The notes under the pieces: generated by a model | What the model saw: only the letters and a program-made list of their open reading frames with translations | Told to the model about the DNA's origin: nothing | Databases searched by the model: none | Program-made: the position numbers and the translations under genes | In this document: piece after piece, positions 62,333 through 64,000 of the stretch | How the letters are laid out: each line of letters starts with the position of its first letter | How positions within the stretch are numbered: the stretch's first letter is position 1 | Assembly (NCBI GenBank): GCA_034336665.1 | Contig: CM067568.1 | Span: forward strand, 12,314,483 to 12,378,482 | Direction: 5' to 3' | Source of the DNA: Luscinia megarhynchos | Taxonomy: Eukaryota; Chordata; Aves; Passeriformes; Turdidae | DNA length: 64,000 nt

Positions 62333-64000
62333 TTTGTATTTTAAAAAATGTAGGTAACAAGAGGATAAGAAATTACTGAAAACACAAAGGCAATTAACTG
62401 AGTCCAAACAGACCTTATAACAAGATAATCAGATGCTCAAACTTACACCTCCTAAGTTATAGCACTGATCACTGCATAATGGAATGTGCACATTAAGCTT
62501 GCTTTCCAAAGGATTTTTATTTTTTTTAATCTAATCACACAGACTTTATTATCAATACTGTATATTTGGAGCTAATTGAAAAAACTCTGTGTGATTTCTT
62601 GCCGGATACAAATCATATGCCTTGAATAAGGATTAGCTGGATAACTCACAAGTCCCCTAGGGAAAATATGTTGTACAGACTACTCCTCATAAGTGGGGAT
62701 TAATATCAAATCCCACAGGAAGTCAGGCACTGCAGTGTTTGTTTTCATTTCGCTTTATATTTACTGGCAGTTTAGACTGTTCTTTCAGCTTGTGTTTAGC
62801 AGACATTGCAGCAAAACAGATTTTTCAGCACATGTGACATCATGCCTCACATTTTGGCCACCTGATGGTATTTCCTAGATATAGTCCTTGTCCAGTGGGT
62901 CTTTACAAAATTGAATATGCTGTGAACTCAGATTGACTGCATGGAATGTGCTCCCTTTTAGATTTTATTATTATAACTTTTCCAAGCTTAATATGGTATT
63001 GACATGGCAGTTGCTACCACTGCTCACCACTCATTAATCTTAGTGCTGATGTTATCACCCTCAAGCAGTTTCACTCAACTTTTACTCTTGTTAAACCTGG
63101 ATTTATTATTTTCCCTCTATCTGTAGATTCCCTGTCTCTTTAGTTTACATCTTAGTTTATGTCATTTCTGGGCCAGCTCCTATATTCTTTTTGTACTTTT
63201 CCCAGCACTTTCAGAACTCAGTTCTTCTTCCCTGTCTCATCACTCCCTGCTTTGAGATCATAAGGCAGCTTCTCACTGATAAGACTGTGAAGAGGAAAGA
63301 ATAACATGCAAAACAGTCTTCCATACATCCCAGGGCTGACAATACAAAATAATTTTCCTCTTCATACCATTCAAACCAGAGGAATTGTGTGAGCTCTCAG
63401 ATCCAGTACTCCACATCAGCTAATTTTAGACACTTTTGTCATTGGCACAAAACCAAGCAAATCTAACACAGGCAGTTTCCTTAAAACCCTTCCTTCAAAA
63501 CTTGATGGGTACGACCTGCACCACCAGGATCCAGCTTCAGCCACCCCAGCTTTGAGTGCAAAGGGAGAGAGAGTGCAGAGTTGTTGACCAGCCTTACAAA
63601 ATTAAATATTCATCAATGGTATAACATTGTGTACACTACCCATGTTTATGCACTTATTTATCATCTGAAGCCCTTTAGGTTTACTCTTGCCATCTTTTCA
63701 AACTATCTATTTATTAAGCAAATTTTCCTTCTCAATGAATTTTCTTGATCTGCATTACTGAGCGACTATTTCTATCACCACGTTAAACAGAGATCTTTGG
63801 CTGCACTTTTCCTGTATGTTACAATTCAGCCTTTCCAGAAAAAAATATCATCAAGGCATAGCATAAATTGAAAGACTTTTGATTGATAAATGGTGGTGTG
63901 CCAGCACACAGAAAAATGAACTTGTATTGTAAACTGAAGTCTAGCTGTTTATGCAGTATTTCAAAAGCAGGTAAAAACCCACACTGAAAAAGCTGAATTT
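62333..64000. other. Non-coding sequence; possible 3' UTR and downstream flank
   Basis: No gene or transposon is recognised. If the exon at 62,158 is terminal, its 3' UTR begins here. Near-signals are AATAAG at about 62,625 and ATTAAA at about 63,603; no canonical AATAAA was seen close by. The sequence is AT-rich with no long frames. Confidence 0.4.

Overview
The window reads as nuclear DNA of a bird, quite possibly a songbird, and it is almost entirely non-coding. The organism call rests on the mobile elements. All five recognisable LINE remnants are CR1 3'-end fragments with the usual avian wording. The one clear LTR at 46.7 kb has the termini of a common avian endogenous retrovirus family. 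There are no Alu, B1 or L1 elements, interspersed repeats are sparse, CpG is depleted and the base composition is AT-rich. No operon, Shine-Dalgarno organisation, CRISPR array or prokaryotic gene is present. The long open frames I inspected look like chance frames in GC-rich patches or translations of microsatellites.

Layout. 0-10 kb: a CR1 fragment at the left edge, several small tandem duplications, a poly-A run and a T-rich block. 10-20 kb: mostly unique sequence, with two GC-rich patches (10.8 and 15.4 kb), a candidate conserved element at 14.5-14.9 kb, a T-rich block and an A/C-rich simple tract. 20-40 kb: a CR1 fragment at 22 kb, an (AAAAAT)n array, a long AT-rich alternating tract at 28 kb, a T24 run at 36.2 kb and a long CR1 fragment at 39 kb. 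40-50 kb: a CR1 tail beside a perfect (AT)54, a decayed AGAAT repeat, a short CR1 piece, an internally deleted solo LTR and a (GAGAA)34 polypurine array. 51-54.5 kb: the stretch most suggestive of regulatory function. It holds a 57-nt hairpin with 22-nt arms, a purine tract, an isolated cluster of 11 CpGs in 73 bp and AT-rich sequence that keeps some CpGs. 54.5-64 kb: unique sequence with one serious coding candidate.

That candidate is a 57-codon frame at 62,159-62,332 (+). It follows a well-formed branch point, pyrimidine tract and AG acceptor, and its predicted peptide is charged and helix-prone. It could be the last coding exon of a gene whose other exons lie upstream, or it could be chance; I do not recognise the protein. 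If it is real, much of this window is intron on the + strand. Otherwise the window is a gene desert whose function would lie in cis-regulatory elements.

I found no convincing new biological system. The best leads are the 62.2 kb exon, the CpG cluster at 53.25 kb and the hairpin at 52.1 kb. Statements about conservation are inference from sequence texture, because no alignment could be run.
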